DNA from: Hymenobacter cheonanensis
Lineage (GTDB): Bacteria; Bacteroidota; Bacteroidia; Cytophagales; Hymenobacteraceae
Length of the DNA: 64,000 nt
Direction: 5' to 3'
Assembly (NCBI RefSeq): GCF_030581075.1
Contig: NZ_JAUQSW010000012.1
Span: 1-64,000, forward strand
In this document: piece after piece, positions 8,285-17,527 of the stretch
Layout: each line of letters begins with the position of its first letter
Numbering within the stretch: position 1 is the first letter of the stretch
Translations under genes and position numbers: made by a program
The notes under the pieces: generated by a model
Seen by the model: only the letters and a program-made list of their open reading frames with translations
The model's database searches: none
Told to the model about the DNA's origin: nothing

Positions 8285-8992
8285 ATGCTGAATAAACAAG
8301 AGTTTCGCAAATTTGCCGTGAAGCATCAGGGCCTCAATGGTTTGGGTGTTGACCAATATATCCAGCACGTGGAAGGTCAGGCACGTGGTGGAATGATTAT
8401 GCCGTCGAACATGACGCGCTCAGTTATCGAGGAGCGTCCGCAGAACTTCCGCGAAATCGACGTGTTTTCGCGCCTTATCATGGACCGCATCGTGTTTCTG
8501 GGCACGGCCGTGGACGACTACATTGCCAATATCCTGACGGCGCAGATGCTGTTTCTGGAGTCGGCCGACTCGAAGAAGGACATTCTGCTGTACATCAACT
8601 CGCCCGGTGGTTCGGTGTACGCCGGCCTCGGCATTTACGACACCATGCAGTACGTGAACCCCGACGTGGCCACGATTTGCACGGGCTTAGCGGCTTCGAT
8701 GGGTGCGGTGCTGCTAGCCGGCGGCGCGGCCAACAAGCGCTCGGCGCTGCCCCACGCCCGCGTGATGATTCACCAGCCTAGCGGCGGCGCACAGGGCCAG
8801 TCGACCGACATCGAGATTACTGCCCGCGAGATTCTGAAGCTCAAGAAAGAGCTGTATGACATTCTGGCAAAACACTCGGGCAAAACGTATCAGGAAATCT
8901 ACGACAACTCGGAGCGCGACTACTGGATGCGCGCCGACGAGGCCAAAGAGTACGGCCTGATTGACGAAGTACTGGAGAAGAAGCCGGCCTAG
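8285..8992 (+). CDS. clpP: ATP-dependent Clp protease proteolytic subunit
   Basis: This is the serine peptidase core that partners ClpX. The 235-residue product has the nucleophile in GLAASMGAVLL, the histidine in MIHQPSGGAQG and the aspartate near ERDYWM. It is somewhat longer at the N-terminus than E. coli ClpP, with ~30 extra residues before the SVIEERP region. The frame is open 30 codons further up, but ATG at 8285 is preferred because the upstream part lies too close to the tig terminator. clpX is not adjacent; it lies 3.3 kb downstream beyond an opposite-strand peptidase gene. Confidence 0.95.
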   Translation: MLNKQEFRKFAVKHQGLNGLGVDQYIQHVEGQARGGMIMPSNMTRSVIEERPQNFREIDVFSRLIMDRIVFLGTAVDDYIANILTAQMLFLESADSKKDILLYINSPGGSVYAGLGIYDTMQYVNPDVATICTGLAASMGAVLLAGGAANKRSALPHARVMIHQPSGGAQGQSTDIEITAREILKLKKELYDILAKHSGKTYQEIYDNSERDYWMRADEAKEYGLIDEVLEKKPA

Positions 8993-9010
8993 TGCTAAGC
9001 TGTTTGACTG

Positions 9011-9046
9011 AAAAAGGCCCCTGCTGGTATAGCAGGGGCCTTTTTT
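9011..9046. terminator. Bidirectional terminator between clpP and the peptidase
   Basis: AAAAAGGCCCCTGCT (9011-9025) and AGCAGGGGCCTTTTTT (9031-9046) form a perfect 15-bp hairpin with a 5-nt loop and U-tracts on both strands. It sits between convergent genes and can stop transcription from either side. Confidence 0.9.
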
Positions 9047-9095
9047 GTGCCTGAGAGGCTAGCTGGCTGGGTTGCCGGCCAATGAATGAACAGCC

Positions 9096-11255
9096 CTACT
9101 TCGCGGCTAAGGACCTGGGCTGGAAGTTGGGGTGGCCGGCCTGCCACAAGGCAAAGGCATACATATTGGCAAAGTTGCGGAAGGTCACTTTTTTGTCTTC
9201 GGTGAAGTGACCGTTGTCGTAGTTGACCTGCATGAGCACGGGCTTGCCCGAGGTACTGGCGGCTTGCAGGGCGGCGGCTAGCTTGCCGGGTTGCCACACG
9301 ATAACGCGCGGGTCGTTCATGCCGCCCACGCAGATGACGGCAGGGTACTTGGTACCGGGCTTCACGTGCTGGAAGGCGTCCATCTCGTACAGCGCCTGGC
9401 ACTGCACGGGGTCTTTGACGCTGCCAAACTCGGGCACGTTGACGGGGCCGTTGGGCGAGTTTTCCATGCGTAGCGCGTTGGAGCAGCTCACGTTGCTGAT
9501 GGCGGCGGCAAAAAGGTCGGGGCGCTCGGTGATAGCCCGGCCAATGAGGATGCCGCCCGCGCTGGTGCCCATGCCAATGAGGTGGCTAGGGCTGGTGTAG
9601 CCGTTTTTGACGAGGTAATCGCCGCAGGCGATGAAGTCTTTCCAGGTGTTGGGCTTGGTAGTTTGGTAGCCGGCCCGGTACCACTTCTGGCCTTTTTCGG
9701 AGCCGCCGCGCGGGTGGGTTTCGGCCACAATCACGCCCTGGTTGAGCAAGGCCAGGTAGCGCTGGCTGAACCCCGGCACCGCCGAGAAGCCGTAGGCCCC
9801 GTAGCCATCCATAAAGCAGATTGATTGGCCATCTTTCTTCAGGCCCTTGCGGTAGATGAGCGAGAGCGGCACCATAGTACCATCCTGTCCGGGCACTTCC
9901 AGCTCTTCCACTACGAGGTCGGCCAGGCCGGGGTACGTTGCCTTTACATCGAACACGCTGGTGGCTAGCGCTTTGGTATCGGGATTGTAGCTGTAGAGCA
10001 CGGGCGGCTGCTTCCACGAGGTGAGGCCGACCAGCACGGCGTTGCTGCGGGGCGCATCGAGCGGCTGCACGTAGGCGGTGCCGGTGCCGGGCAGCGGCAC
10101 GTCGGCCCACTGCCGGGTACGCGGGTCGTACTGCCGGATGCGGTCGTTGATGCCGTCGTTGAGCGTGACGAACAGGTAATCTTTCGACGACACGATGCTC
10201 GTGATAATCTGCTGGCCTTCAGGCAGCAGCACGCTGGCGGCGGCCAGGTTGGGCTTGAAAGCATCGGTGACCAGAATGCGGCCTTTGGGCGCGCCTTTCA
10301 CGCTGTAGCAGTACATGTTGGGGCCCAGCTTGAGGTAGCTGTACACGCTATCGGTGGGCACCACCAGGTGCTTCCACGGAATGACGGGCTTGCGCAAATC
10401 GGCGGGGCTGGCTATCCACACGTTTTGCCGGTTATCAACCGAGCCGAGCCCACCGTAGACCTGCGTGTGGTCGTCGGAAAAATACAGGAACGGGTACTCA
10501 TCGGGCCGAATATTGAAAGACGGGTTTTTGGCGCGCGAAAACAGCTCGGGGTCGGCGCTGGCCGGGGTGTTGAGCTGGTGCAGGCGGGCCTTGGTATTGA
10601 GGTTGCCCTTGGGGTCTTTGGGGTCGGTCGAGTTGTTGGGGGTGTAGAGAAAGCCGGCGTCGGTGGGCAGCCAGTCGATGCCGCCGCCCGACACGGCCAC
10701 GATGCTTTCGGGCAGCAGCGCCTTGGTATTCACCGTCATAGTGCGCAGGGTCGACAGCTCGGCACCGCCTTCCTGCAGGCCCACTACCAGGTGCTGGCCG
10801 TCGTTGCTAGGGGTGAAAGCCGTGACGGAGTACGTCTTGCCAGGGTCGTAGGCCACCGGGTCGAAGAGCAGGGTTTCGGGGCCGGTTTCGCCCTCGCGCA
10901 GGTAAATTTTACCCACGGTTTCGGTGGGCAGCGTTTTGCGGTAGAAGTAGCGGTTGCCGCGCTTCTTGACTTCGCTGTAGCGCATGGGCCGCATCGCATC
11001 GTAGCGCACGAAGGTGTTGACGAGGCTGTCGCGGCCCGGCAATTGGTCGAGCATCTGCTTGGTATAATCGCCCTGGGCCTTAAACCAGGCCAGCACCTCG
11101 GGGCTTTTGGTGTCTTCGAGCCAGCGGTAGTCGTCTACCACGGGGCGGCCAAAGTAGGTGTCGGTAACGGGGCGCTTGGGCGTGGCGGGCAGCGACTGAG
11201 CCGCGCCCGCCAGGCTAGCCAGCATGGGCAGCGCCAGCAGAGCAAAAGTTTTCAT
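9096..11255 (-). CDS. Prolyl oligopeptidase family serine peptidase (S9A), exported
   Basis: The 719-residue protein has a signal peptide (MKTFALLALPMLASLAGAAQ), an N-terminal beta-propeller region (about residues 60-420) and a C-terminal alpha/beta-hydrolase domain. The catalytic serine is in GMGTSAGGILIG near residue 555, the aspartate in GGMNDPRV and the histidine in NGHFTE. These enzymes cut short peptides after proline. ATG at 11255 was chosen over an open extension of 27 codons because it gives a proper signal peptide. The gene faces away from luxR and converges on clpP. Confidence 0.93.
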   Translation of the reverse strand: MKTFALLALPMLASLAGAAQSLPATPKRPVTDTYFGRPVVDDYRWLEDTKSPEVLAWFKAQGDYTKQMLDQLPGRDSLVNTFVRYDAMRPMRYSEVKKRGNRYFYRKTLPTETVGKIYLREGETGPETLLFDPVAYDPGKTYSVTAFTPSNDGQHLVVGLQEGGAELSTLRTMTVNTKALLPESIVAVSGGGIDWLPTDAGFLYTPNNSTDPKDPKGNLNTKARLHQLNTPASADPELFSRAKNPSFNIRPDEYPFLYFSDDHTQVYGGLGSVDNRQNVWIASPADLRKPVIPWKHLVVPTDSVYSYLKLGPNMYCYSVKGAPKGRILVTDAFKPNLAAASVLLPEGQQIITSIVSSKDYLFVTLNDGINDRIRQYDPRTRQWADVPLPGTGTAYVQPLDAPRSNAVLVGLTSWKQPPVLYSYNPDTKALATSVFDVKATYPGLADLVVEELEVPGQDGTMVPLSLIYRKGLKKDGQSICFMDGYGAYGFSAVPGFSQRYLALLNQGVIVAETHPRGGSEKGQKWYRAGYQTTKPNTWKDFIACGDYLVKNGYTSPSHLIGMGTSAGGILIGRAITERPDLFAAAISNVSCSNALRMENSPNGPVNVPEFGSVKDPVQCQALYEMDAFQHVKPGTKYPAVICVGGMNDPRVIVWQPGKLAAALQAASTSGKPVLMQVNYDNGHFTEDKKVTFRNFANMYAFALWQAGHPNFQPRSLAAK

Positions 11256-11413
11256 AGTTGAGTAAGGGTTTAGGGTAAAAAGCCGATGGTAAAATGACCG
11301 GCTCCAAGGCAAAAATACCCCTGGCAAGCAAGGCAAAAAATAGGTAATTTCACCTAGCTTCCACTACCTTTAGCGCTGGCATTCAGCACGAATACTACCC
11401 TAGCTAGCTTTGG

Positions 11414-12163
11414 ATGATGGCCACTCTCAGCATCCGGCACGCGCAGCAGCTTGGCGCGGCCCTCGCCCCCCTCTACGCCGCCCCCGACCCCGCCACGCTC
11501 GGCACCCGGTTTGCGGCGGCGCTCCGGCCTTTGTTTGGGGCTGCCGCCGTGGGTGTGGAGTGTGGCGATGCGCAGGGCCGGGGGCAGTTGCTAGGGGCCT
11601 GGCCGCCAGCACGGCAGGCCCAGGGCGGCCAGCCAGCGGCTCAGCTAAGGCCGCCGCACCCGCTTTACGAAGAGCTGTTTGTGCGTGGCAACCCGCGCCC
11701 GCTGCGGCTCACCGACTTTGCCGGCGCCCCGGGTAGCGGCAAAGTCGGCTACCACCCGGGGCAGCCCCGCGCCGCTAGCCTGCCCTACCAGCTGGCAATG
11801 GGCACGGCGCTGCCGGGCGGCGGGCTTATTGCCTGCCTCATTGGCCGCGCCAGCGCCGATTTTACGCCGCTCGAGCAAACGCTGCTGGCTTTTGTGCAGC
11901 CGCACGTGGCGGGCCTGCTAGCCCACCTGCCCGGGGCGCTGGGGCCGGTGCCCGAGGGCGGGGGCATACCGCCCGCGCTGGGCCTTACGCGCCGCGAGGC
12001 TGACATTCTTTTTCACCTCACGAGGGGGCGGGCCGATAAGGAAATCGGGCAGCTGTGCGCCATCAGCGCGCGCACCGTGCAGAATCATCTGCACAACATC
12101 TACCACAAGCTGGGGGTTGCTAACCGAACGGCCGCCAGCCTGCGGGCCGTTAGCTGGCTGTAG
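11414..12163 (+). CDS. LuxR-type HTH transcriptional regulator
   Basis: The 249-residue protein ends in a LuxR-family helix-turn-helix (LGLTRREADILFHLTRGRAD, then KEIGQLCAISARTVQNHLHN, about residues 180-245). The N-terminal ~170 residues look like a sensor region of GAF/autoinducer-binding type but carry no motif I can assign. There is no receiver domain. It begins with two consecutive ATG codons (11414 and 11417). A TAGCTTTG sequence lies just before the ATG but is too close to be a normal promoter. Its target is unknown; clpX starts 93 nt downstream on the same strand. Confidence 0.85.
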   Translation: MMATLSIRHAQQLGAALAPLYAAPDPATLGTRFAAALRPLFGAAAVGVECGDAQGRGQLLGAWPPARQAQGGQPAAQLRPPHPLYEELFVRGNPRPLRLTDFAGAPGSGKVGYHPGQPRAASLPYQLAMGTALPGGGLIACLIGRASADFTPLEQTLLAFVQPHVAGLLAHLPGALGPVPEGGGIPPALGLTRREADILFHLTRGRADKEIGQLCAISARTVQNHLHNIYHKLGVANRTAASLRAVSWL

Positions 12164-12256
12164 GGGCTAGCCCGCCCAAACGCGGGTGGCCGCCGTATCT
12201 TTGAACCCGTTTCGCCGAAAGTAGCTTAGCCTACCTAGTTTACCTGTTTTGACCCG

Positions 12257-13480
12257 ATGCCGGAAATAGCCTGCTCCTTTTGTAACAAGCCCAAGCGCGA
12301 TGTCGCGGTGATGATTTCGGGCATCAATGCGCATATCTGCGAGAAGTGCGTGGCGCAGGCCCAGCACATTCTTTCGGAAGAAACCAAGCTGCAGGCCGAG
12401 GCCCGCCAGCCCAAGTTCAACCTCATCAAGCCCCGCGAAATCAAAACCCACCTCGACCAGTACGTGGTGGGCCAGGACGAGGCCAAGCGCGTGATGAGCG
12501 TGGCCGTGTACAACCACTATAAGCGCCTGATGCAGAAGCCGCAGCACGACGAAGTAGTGATTGAGAAGTCGAACATCATCATGGTGGGCGAAACCGGCAC
12601 GGGCAAAACCTTCCTGGCCCGGATGTTGGCCAAGATTCTGCAAGTGCCCTTCTGCATCGCCGATGCCACGGTGCTGACCGAGGCCGGCTACGTGGGCGAG
12701 GATGTGGAAAGCATTCTCACGCGCCTGCTGCAAGCGGCCGACTACAACCTCGAAGCGGCCGAGCGCGGCATCGTGTACATCGACGAGATTGACAAGATTG
12801 CCCGCAAGAGCGACAACCCCAGCATCACGCGCGACGTGAGCGGCGAGGGCGTGCAGCAGGCCTTGCTGAAGCTGCTGGAAGGCACGCACATCAACGTGCC
12901 GCCGCAGGGCGGCCGCAAGCACCCCGACCAGAAAATGATTTCGGTAAACACCGAGAACATTCTCTTCATGTGCGGCGGGGCGTTTTCGGGTATTGACCGC
13001 ATTATCAAGAGCCGGCTCAATACCAAGCCGATGGGCTTTTCGAAGACCAACCTCGATGAGAACGTGGACACGCAGAACTTCCTGCGCTACGTGTCGGCCC
13101 AGGATATCAAGAGCTTCGGCCTGATTCCGGAGCTGATTGGCCGCCTGCCGGTGCTTACGCACCTCAACCCGCTGGACAAGGACACGCTGCGCCTGATTTT
13201 GACTGAGCCGAAAAACTCGCTGGTGCGCCAGTACAAGCGCCTGTTCGGGATGGAAAATATTGCCCTCGACTTCACCGAAGGCGCCCTGGAATACATTGTG
13301 GAGCGCGCCGACGAGTACCGGCTAGGGGCGCGGGGCCTGCGCTCCATCTGTGAGAGCATCATGACCGACGCCATGTTTGAGATGCCTTCGGAGGCGGGCG
13401 TGGTCGAGTTTACGATTACGGAGAGCTACGCCCGCAGCAAGTTTGAGAAGTCGCCGCTGCGCCTGATGCGCGCCGCGTAA
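12257..13480 (+). CDS. clpX: ClpX, ATP-dependent unfoldase subunit of ClpXP
   Basis: ClpX is an AAA+ unfoldase that delivers substrates to ClpP. The 407-residue product has the N-terminal zinc-binding domain (CSFCNKPK and ICEKC), Walker A GETGTGKT near residue 112, Walker B IVYIDEIDKI and the pore motif GYVGEDVE. The C-terminal small domain is complete. ATG at 12257 fits the family start. A TATCTTTG element at 12196-12203 could be its -7 box, though no clear -33 TTG is present. A long palindromic repeat begins 28 nt after the stop. Confidence 0.97.
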   Translation: MPEIACSFCNKPKRDVAVMISGINAHICEKCVAQAQHILSEETKLQAEARQPKFNLIKPREIKTHLDQYVVGQDEAKRVMSVAVYNHYKRLMQKPQHDEVVIEKSNIIMVGETGTGKTFLARMLAKILQVPFCIADATVLTEAGYVGEDVESILTRLLQAADYNLEAAERGIVYIDEIDKIARKSDNPSITRDVSGEGVQQALLKLLEGTHINVPPQGGRKHPDQKMISVNTENILFMCGGAFSGIDRIIKSRLNTKPMGFSKTNLDENVDTQNFLRYVSAQDIKSFGLIPELIGRLPVLTHLNPLDKDTLRLILTEPKNSLVRQYKRLFGMENIALDFTEGALEYIVERADEYRLGARGLRSICESIMTDAMFEMPSEAGVVEFTITESYARSKFEKSPLRLMRAA

Positions 13481-13508
13481 CTCCCTGACATATTTCTGTT
13501 TCAAGCAG

Positions 13509-13605
13509 AACGTCATGCAGACCGCAGGGAAGCATCTCGCTCGCACCGCTGGATTACAACCCTAGTGGCGCAAGCGAGATGCTTCCCTGCGGTCTGCATG
13601 ACGTT
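13509..13605. repeat. Palindromic repeat, family member a
   Basis: Two perfectly matching inverted arms (13509-13540 and 13574-13605, 32 nt each) enclose a loop of ~33 nt containing CCCTAG. The outer part reads AACGTCATGC and the inner part GAAGCATCTCGC. It lies between clpX and the transporter gene. The middle of the stem differs from the other copies but is matched in both arms. Confidence 0.95.
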
Positions 13606-13651
13606 TTAGCATAGTTTTTCCGCAGTCAAACCCTAACCTAACTTGCGGGCG

Positions 13652-16348
13652 ATGACGATAACTGAACGCGGGCAGCGGCTGCTAGGCGTGCGCCCCGACG
13701 AAGGGCGCACGGTGTGGCTGTTTTTCCTGCACAATTTTCTGCTAGGGGTCGGCACCATCCTGGTGTACGTGGCGGCCAACGTGCTGCTGCTGGAGAACAA
13801 CCCCGAGCGCAACCTGCCGCTGGCCTATGGCGTGGCCGCGCTGGCCATGCTGGCCACCGGCCAGGTATACGCGCATTTTGAGCACCACTGGCTGCTGCAA
13901 AAGCTGGCGGTGCGGGTGCTATTGGCGGCGGTGGCCCTCACAGGGGTGCTAGGGGTGCTGGTGGCCACGGGCCATTCGGTGGCGGCAGCGGTGGCCATTA
14001 TGGCGGGCTACCGGGTTATTTACCTGCTGACTAACCTGGAGTTCTGGGGGGTGTCGGCGGTGGTGTTTGATGTGCGGCAGGGCAAGCGGCTGTTTGGCAT
14101 CATCAGCGCGGGCGACATGCCGGCCAAGGCGATGGGCGCGGTGCTGGCCATCTTTATTCACAGCAATGCCGACCTGCCCTGGCTGCTGGGCACGGCTTTC
14201 GGCGCCTACCTGCTGGCCTTGCTGGCCCTGCGCGCCACGCTGCGCTCGCACGTGGTGGAGGCCGCGCCGGTGGCGCGGCGCGCGCGGCCGCAGGCGGTGG
14301 CGCCGGGGCTGCGCCGCTGGTTTGGCGACAGCCAGATGGTGCAGACCATGTGCCTGAGCCTGCTAGCCCTGGCCGCCGTAACGACGGGCATCGAGTACCT
14401 GTTTTTTGTGAACGTCAAGCACCGCTTCCACGACGAGGCGGCCATTATGCGCTACGTGGGCACGGTGCTGGTGAGCACCTACCTGGTGGCCATGCTCTTC
14501 AAGCTGCTGCTCTCGCAGCACACCGTAGACCGGCTGGGCGTGCGCTGGGTGCTGCTGGCCCTGCCGGTAGCCATACTGCTGGGGCTAGGCCTCTACGGCG
14601 GCCTCAACCGGGCCGACACCGAACGCACTTTGCTGTATTTCTGCGGCTTATACTTAGGATTGGAAGTATTGCGCCGGGCGGTTTTCGACCCAGTATTTCT
14701 GCTCTTATTTCAACCCCTTACCCCTACCGAGCGGCTGCAGGCGCACACGCTGGCCAAGGGCCTGTATGAGCCGCTGGGCATGGCGCTGGGCGGCGGGCTA
14801 TTGTTTGCGCTGCACGCGCTGCCGGGCGGCCAAACCTGGGCGCCCTTCCTCTGGATGGGCCTGCTGATGGCGGGCGTATTGCTGCTGCTGCTGCGCACCT
14901 ACCGCCAGTACGTGGCCGAATTGCAGCACGCGCTGAGCCGCCGCTTCGCCGATGACACGACCGAGCCGGCGGCCGCCGCGCCGACGGCCGAGGCCGCCGC
15001 GCCGGCCGCTAGCCCCGCCAGTATTCGCCAGCTCGTGCGCCAATTGCCCAGCAAAGCCAGCCGGCCGCAGGCCACCCAGCAGCTACTGCGCCTGGGCGAT
15101 GCCGCCCTGCCCACCCTGGCCGAGGTGCTAAGCACCGACGCCGACCAAAGCGTAGTGCGGCGCGTGGCGCAGGTATGCGGCCGGCTGCGCACGCCCGCCA
15201 GCCGCCAGCTGCTGGTGGCGCTGGCCCGGCAGCCGCACCTGTTTCGGCGCGAAATGGCGTTGCGCGCGCTGCGCCACTTTGACGTGGTGCCGCACGAAGT
15301 GCCGCTGTTTCAGGCCCTGGTGCACGACGAGCTGCAGCTAGGCCAGCAGCTGCTCCACGGCCAGGCCACGGCCAGCGCCGACCTGGCCAGCTGCCTCGAC
15401 TATGAGCTGCTGCGCACCCAGCAGCGGGTTTTTGCCCTGCTAGGCCAGATTTATCCGCCCCAGCTCATTGCCGATGCCCAGCGCGGCGTGGCCAACGCCG
15501 CCCGCGAGCGCCAGGCCAACGCCCTCGAAATACTCGACAACAGTATTGCCAGGCCCACCTACCAGGGCTTGCAGGCGCTGCTGAGCCTGGCCCCGCCCGC
15601 CGAAAAAGAACGCGTTTTTGACCGGCTGCTGGGGCCGTTGCTAGCCCCCGCCCCCATCGTCGAAACCATTATGGAGCGCGGCGAAACGGCGTTTACCGAC
15701 TGGACGGTGCGCACGGCCCTCGACCACTGGCAGCCCACTGCCGCCACCGTGGCGGCGCTCTCGCCGCATTTGCGCAGTGCCAGCCTCCTGGTGCGCGAGA
15801 GTGCGTTTGCCATTCTGGCGCGGCTGGCCAGCCAGCAGCCCAGCCTGTACCAGCAAGTGAATGCCGCCCATCAAACCCTTGATAATCTGCTTATGAGCCA
15901 CGCCGCCACTACTTCGCACATTAGCGCCGCCGAGCGGGTAGCGGTGCTCCAGCAAACAGCCTTATTTGCCGAAACGCCCGAAAACGTACTCAGCAGCATC
16001 GTGCCCATCATGCACGAGGTCAGCTTTGCAGCGGGCCAGCAGATTTTTGCCAAGGGCGACCTGGGCGCCTCGCTTTTCATTGTGTACGAAGGCCAGGTAG
16101 GCATTTTCAACGGCGCGCAGCAGCTGGCTACCTTCGGCAAGGGCGATTTCTTTGGCGAACTGGCGCTGCTCGATGCCGAGCCGCGCTCGGCATCGGCCGT
16201 GGCGCAGGGCGCGGCTACGGCTTTCCGACTCGACCAGGAAGACTTTTACGATGTGATGGAGGAACGGCCCGAGGTGCTGCGCAACATTTTGCGGGTGCTG
16301 TGCCAGCGCCTGCGCCGGCAAAACGAGGCACTGCAGGTAGCGAAGTAG
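13652..16348 (+). CDS. ATP/ADP-carrier-like membrane protein with HEAT repeats and a cyclic-nucleotide-binding domain
   Basis: The product is 898 residues. Residues ~1-420 form about 12 hydrophobic segments resembling the ATP/ADP translocase (Npt/Tlc) branch of the major facilitator superfamily. Residues ~450-740 are Leu/Ala-rich helical repeats of HEAT type. Residues ~760-890 form a cyclic-nucleotide-binding domain with the phosphate-binding cassette GDFFGELALLDAEPRSASAV. The fusion suggests that a cAMP-like ligand controls the membrane part from the cytoplasmic side. Whether it carries nucleotides cannot be told by eye. ATG at 13652 was chosen over a TTG 3 codons upstream. It is convergent with the response regulator-cyclase gene at 16481, a likely source of its ligand. 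Confidence 0.82.
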   Translation: MTITERGQRLLGVRPDEGRTVWLFFLHNFLLGVGTILVYVAANVLLLENNPERNLPLAYGVAALAMLATGQVYAHFEHHWLLQKLAVRVLLAAVALTGVLGVLVATGHSVAAAVAIMAGYRVIYLLTNLEFWGVSAVVFDVRQGKRLFGIISAGDMPAKAMGAVLAIFIHSNADLPWLLGTAFGAYLLALLALRATLRSHVVEAAPVARRARPQAVAPGLRRWFGDSQMVQTMCLSLLALAAVTTGIEYLFFVNVKHRFHDEAAIMRYVGTVLVSTYLVAMLFKLLLSQHTVDRLGVRWVLLALPVAILLGLGLYGGLNRADTERTLLYFCGLYLGLEVLRRAVFDPVFLLLFQPLTPTERLQAHTLAKGLYEPLGMALGGGLLFALHALPGGQTWAPFLWMGLLMAGVLLLLLRTYRQYVAELQHALSRRFADDTTEPAAAAPTAEAAAPAASPASIRQLVRQLPSKASRPQATQQLLRLGDAALPTLAEVLSTDADQSVVRRVAQVCGRLRTPASRQLLVALARQPHLFRREMALRALRHFDVVPHEVPLFQALVHDELQLGQQLLHGQATASADLASCLDYELLRTQQRVFALLGQIYPPQLIADAQRGVANAARERQANALEILDNSIARPTYQGLQALLSLAPPAEKERVFDRLLGPLLAPAPIVETIMERGETAFTDWTVRTALDHWQPTAATVAALSPHLRSASLLVRESAFAILARLASQQPSLYQQVNAAHQTLDNLLMSHAATTSHISAAERVAVLQQTALFAETPENVLSSIVPIMHEVSFAAGQQIFAKGDLGASLFIVYEGQVGIFNGAQQLATFGKGDFFGELALLDAEPRSASAVAQGAATAFRLDQEDFYDVMEERPEVLRNILRVLCQRLRRQNEALQVAK

Positions 16349-16355
16349 GCTATTA

Positions 16356-16468
16356 AAAAACGTTTGTCATGCTGAGCTTGCCGAAGCATCTCGCTCGTTT
16401 CGTTGGGATTAATACCCCTAGCGAATTGGGCAAGATGCTTCGACAAGCTCAGCATGACAAACGTTTTT
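16356..16468. repeat. Palindromic repeat, family member b
   Basis: Arms 16356-16394 and 16430-16468 (39 nt each, two differences, both compatible with G-U pairing in one strand) flank a loop containing CCCCTAGCG. The stem carries GTCATGCTGAGCTTG and GAAGCATC. It ends in A and T runs, so it can act as a bidirectional terminator between the convergent transporter and cyclase genes. Confidence 0.95.
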
Positions 16469-16480
16469 ATTTCAATTTTT

Positions 16481-17527
16481 CTACGCCACCACCTCGTAGG
16501 TCATTATCGGGTTAGCCTTGTTTTTGAGCTTCAGCTCGCCAATGGGAGCGCACTGAAAGCTCTCTTTTATGCGCTCGTGGATGGCCTCGGTGATGACAAT
16601 CTGATTGGGCTGGGCAGCCGATTGCAGGCGCTGGCTCACGTTCACGGTATCGCCTATCACGGTGTAATCGAGGCGCTTGAGGCTAGCCGAGCCAATGTTG
16701 CCCGATACCATTTCGCCGGTATTAATGCCGATGCTGATGGCCGGGTGGTAGTCGGTGCCGTTGGGCAGCGGGTCGTGGGCACCTTGCAGCTGGGCGCGCA
16801 CGGCCAGGGCCGCATCGAGGGCCCGGTCGAGGTGGTACTCGCCCCGAAACACGGCCATCACGGCATCGCCCATAAACTTATCGACGTAGCCGCCGTGGGC
16901 GATTATCTCCTTCACAATCTGGTCGAAGTACTTGTTGAGCAAACCCACGACCGTGGCGGCCGACTGCGTTTCGGAGAGCGAGGTGAAGCCGCAAATGTCC
17001 ACGAACATCACCGTAGCCTCCACCGTTTCGCTGGCCAGCAGCTTGTTCTCGAAGCCCGGCCTAGCCATGAAGTTGATGACCGTCTCATCGACGTACATGC
17101 GCAGGATGTTGTTTTCCTGGATGGCCTTCATCGTGTCGCGCAGCTGCTGCACGTGGCTGGCGGTTTTTTCGATAGTCAGCTCCAAGTCATTGAAATCGAC
17201 CGGCTTGCACACAAAATCGAAGGCTCCGCCGTTCATGGCGGCCCGGATGTTCTGCATGTCGCCGTAGGCCGATACCATCACGGTTTTGGTAACGGGGCTA
17301 GCCTCGGGCAGGCGGCCCAGCAGCGTGAGGCCATCCATCACGGGCATGTTAATGTCGCTGAGCACGATGTCGGTATCGGGGTGCTCACCCAGGCGGTCGA
17401 GGGCCTCCTGGCCATTGGCCGCGAAGACAAACTCGTAGGCATTCTCGCGGATTTTGCGGCGGAATTTCTGCTTGATAAGCAGCTCTAAATCAGCCTCATC
17501 ATCAACTACCAGAATCTTTGTTTTCAT
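16481..17527 (-). CDS. Response regulator fused to class III adenylate cyclase
   Basis: Residues 1-125 are a receiver domain (acidic DDE near residue 9, phospho-acceptor in LSDINMPVMDG, lysine in CKPVD). A ~40-residue helical linker follows, then a class III cyclase domain from ~170 to 345. Both metal-binding aspartates are visible (VMFVDICGFTSLSE and KFMGDAVMAVF). The lysine in VDKFMGD and the DYT in RLDYTVIGD match adenylate rather than guanylate cyclases, and the N and R of GDTVNVSQRL stabilise the transition state. Phosphorylation probably controls cAMP synthesis. Its ATG overlaps the stop of the upstream response regulator (ATGA). Final gene of a kinase-regulator operon. Confidence 0.93.
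   Translation of the reverse strand: MKTKILVVDDEADLELLIKQKFRRKIRENAYEFVFAANGQEALDRLGEHPDTDIVLSDINMPVMDGLTLLGRLPEASPVTKTVMVSAYGDMQNIRAAMNGGAFDFVCKPVDFNDLELTIEKTASHVQQLRDTMKAIQENNILRMYVDETVINFMARPGFENKLLASETVEATVMFVDICGFTSLSETQSAATVVGLLNKYFDQIVKEIIAHGGYVDKFMGDAVMAVFRGEYHLDRALDAALAVRAQLQGAHDPLPNGTDYHPAISIGINTGEMVSGNIGSASLKRLDYTVIGDTVNVSQRLQSAAQPNQIVITEAIHERIKESFQCAPIGELKLKNKANPIMTYEVVA

Noticed and set aside
12167..13162. Long leftward open frame opposite clpX
   Set aside because: clpX is certain from its motifs; the antisense frame has His/Leu-rich composition typical of a shadow.
16403..17488. Rightward frame of 361 codons opposite the cyclase gene
   Set aside because: It begins inside palindromic repeat b and is antisense to a complete receiver-cyclase.
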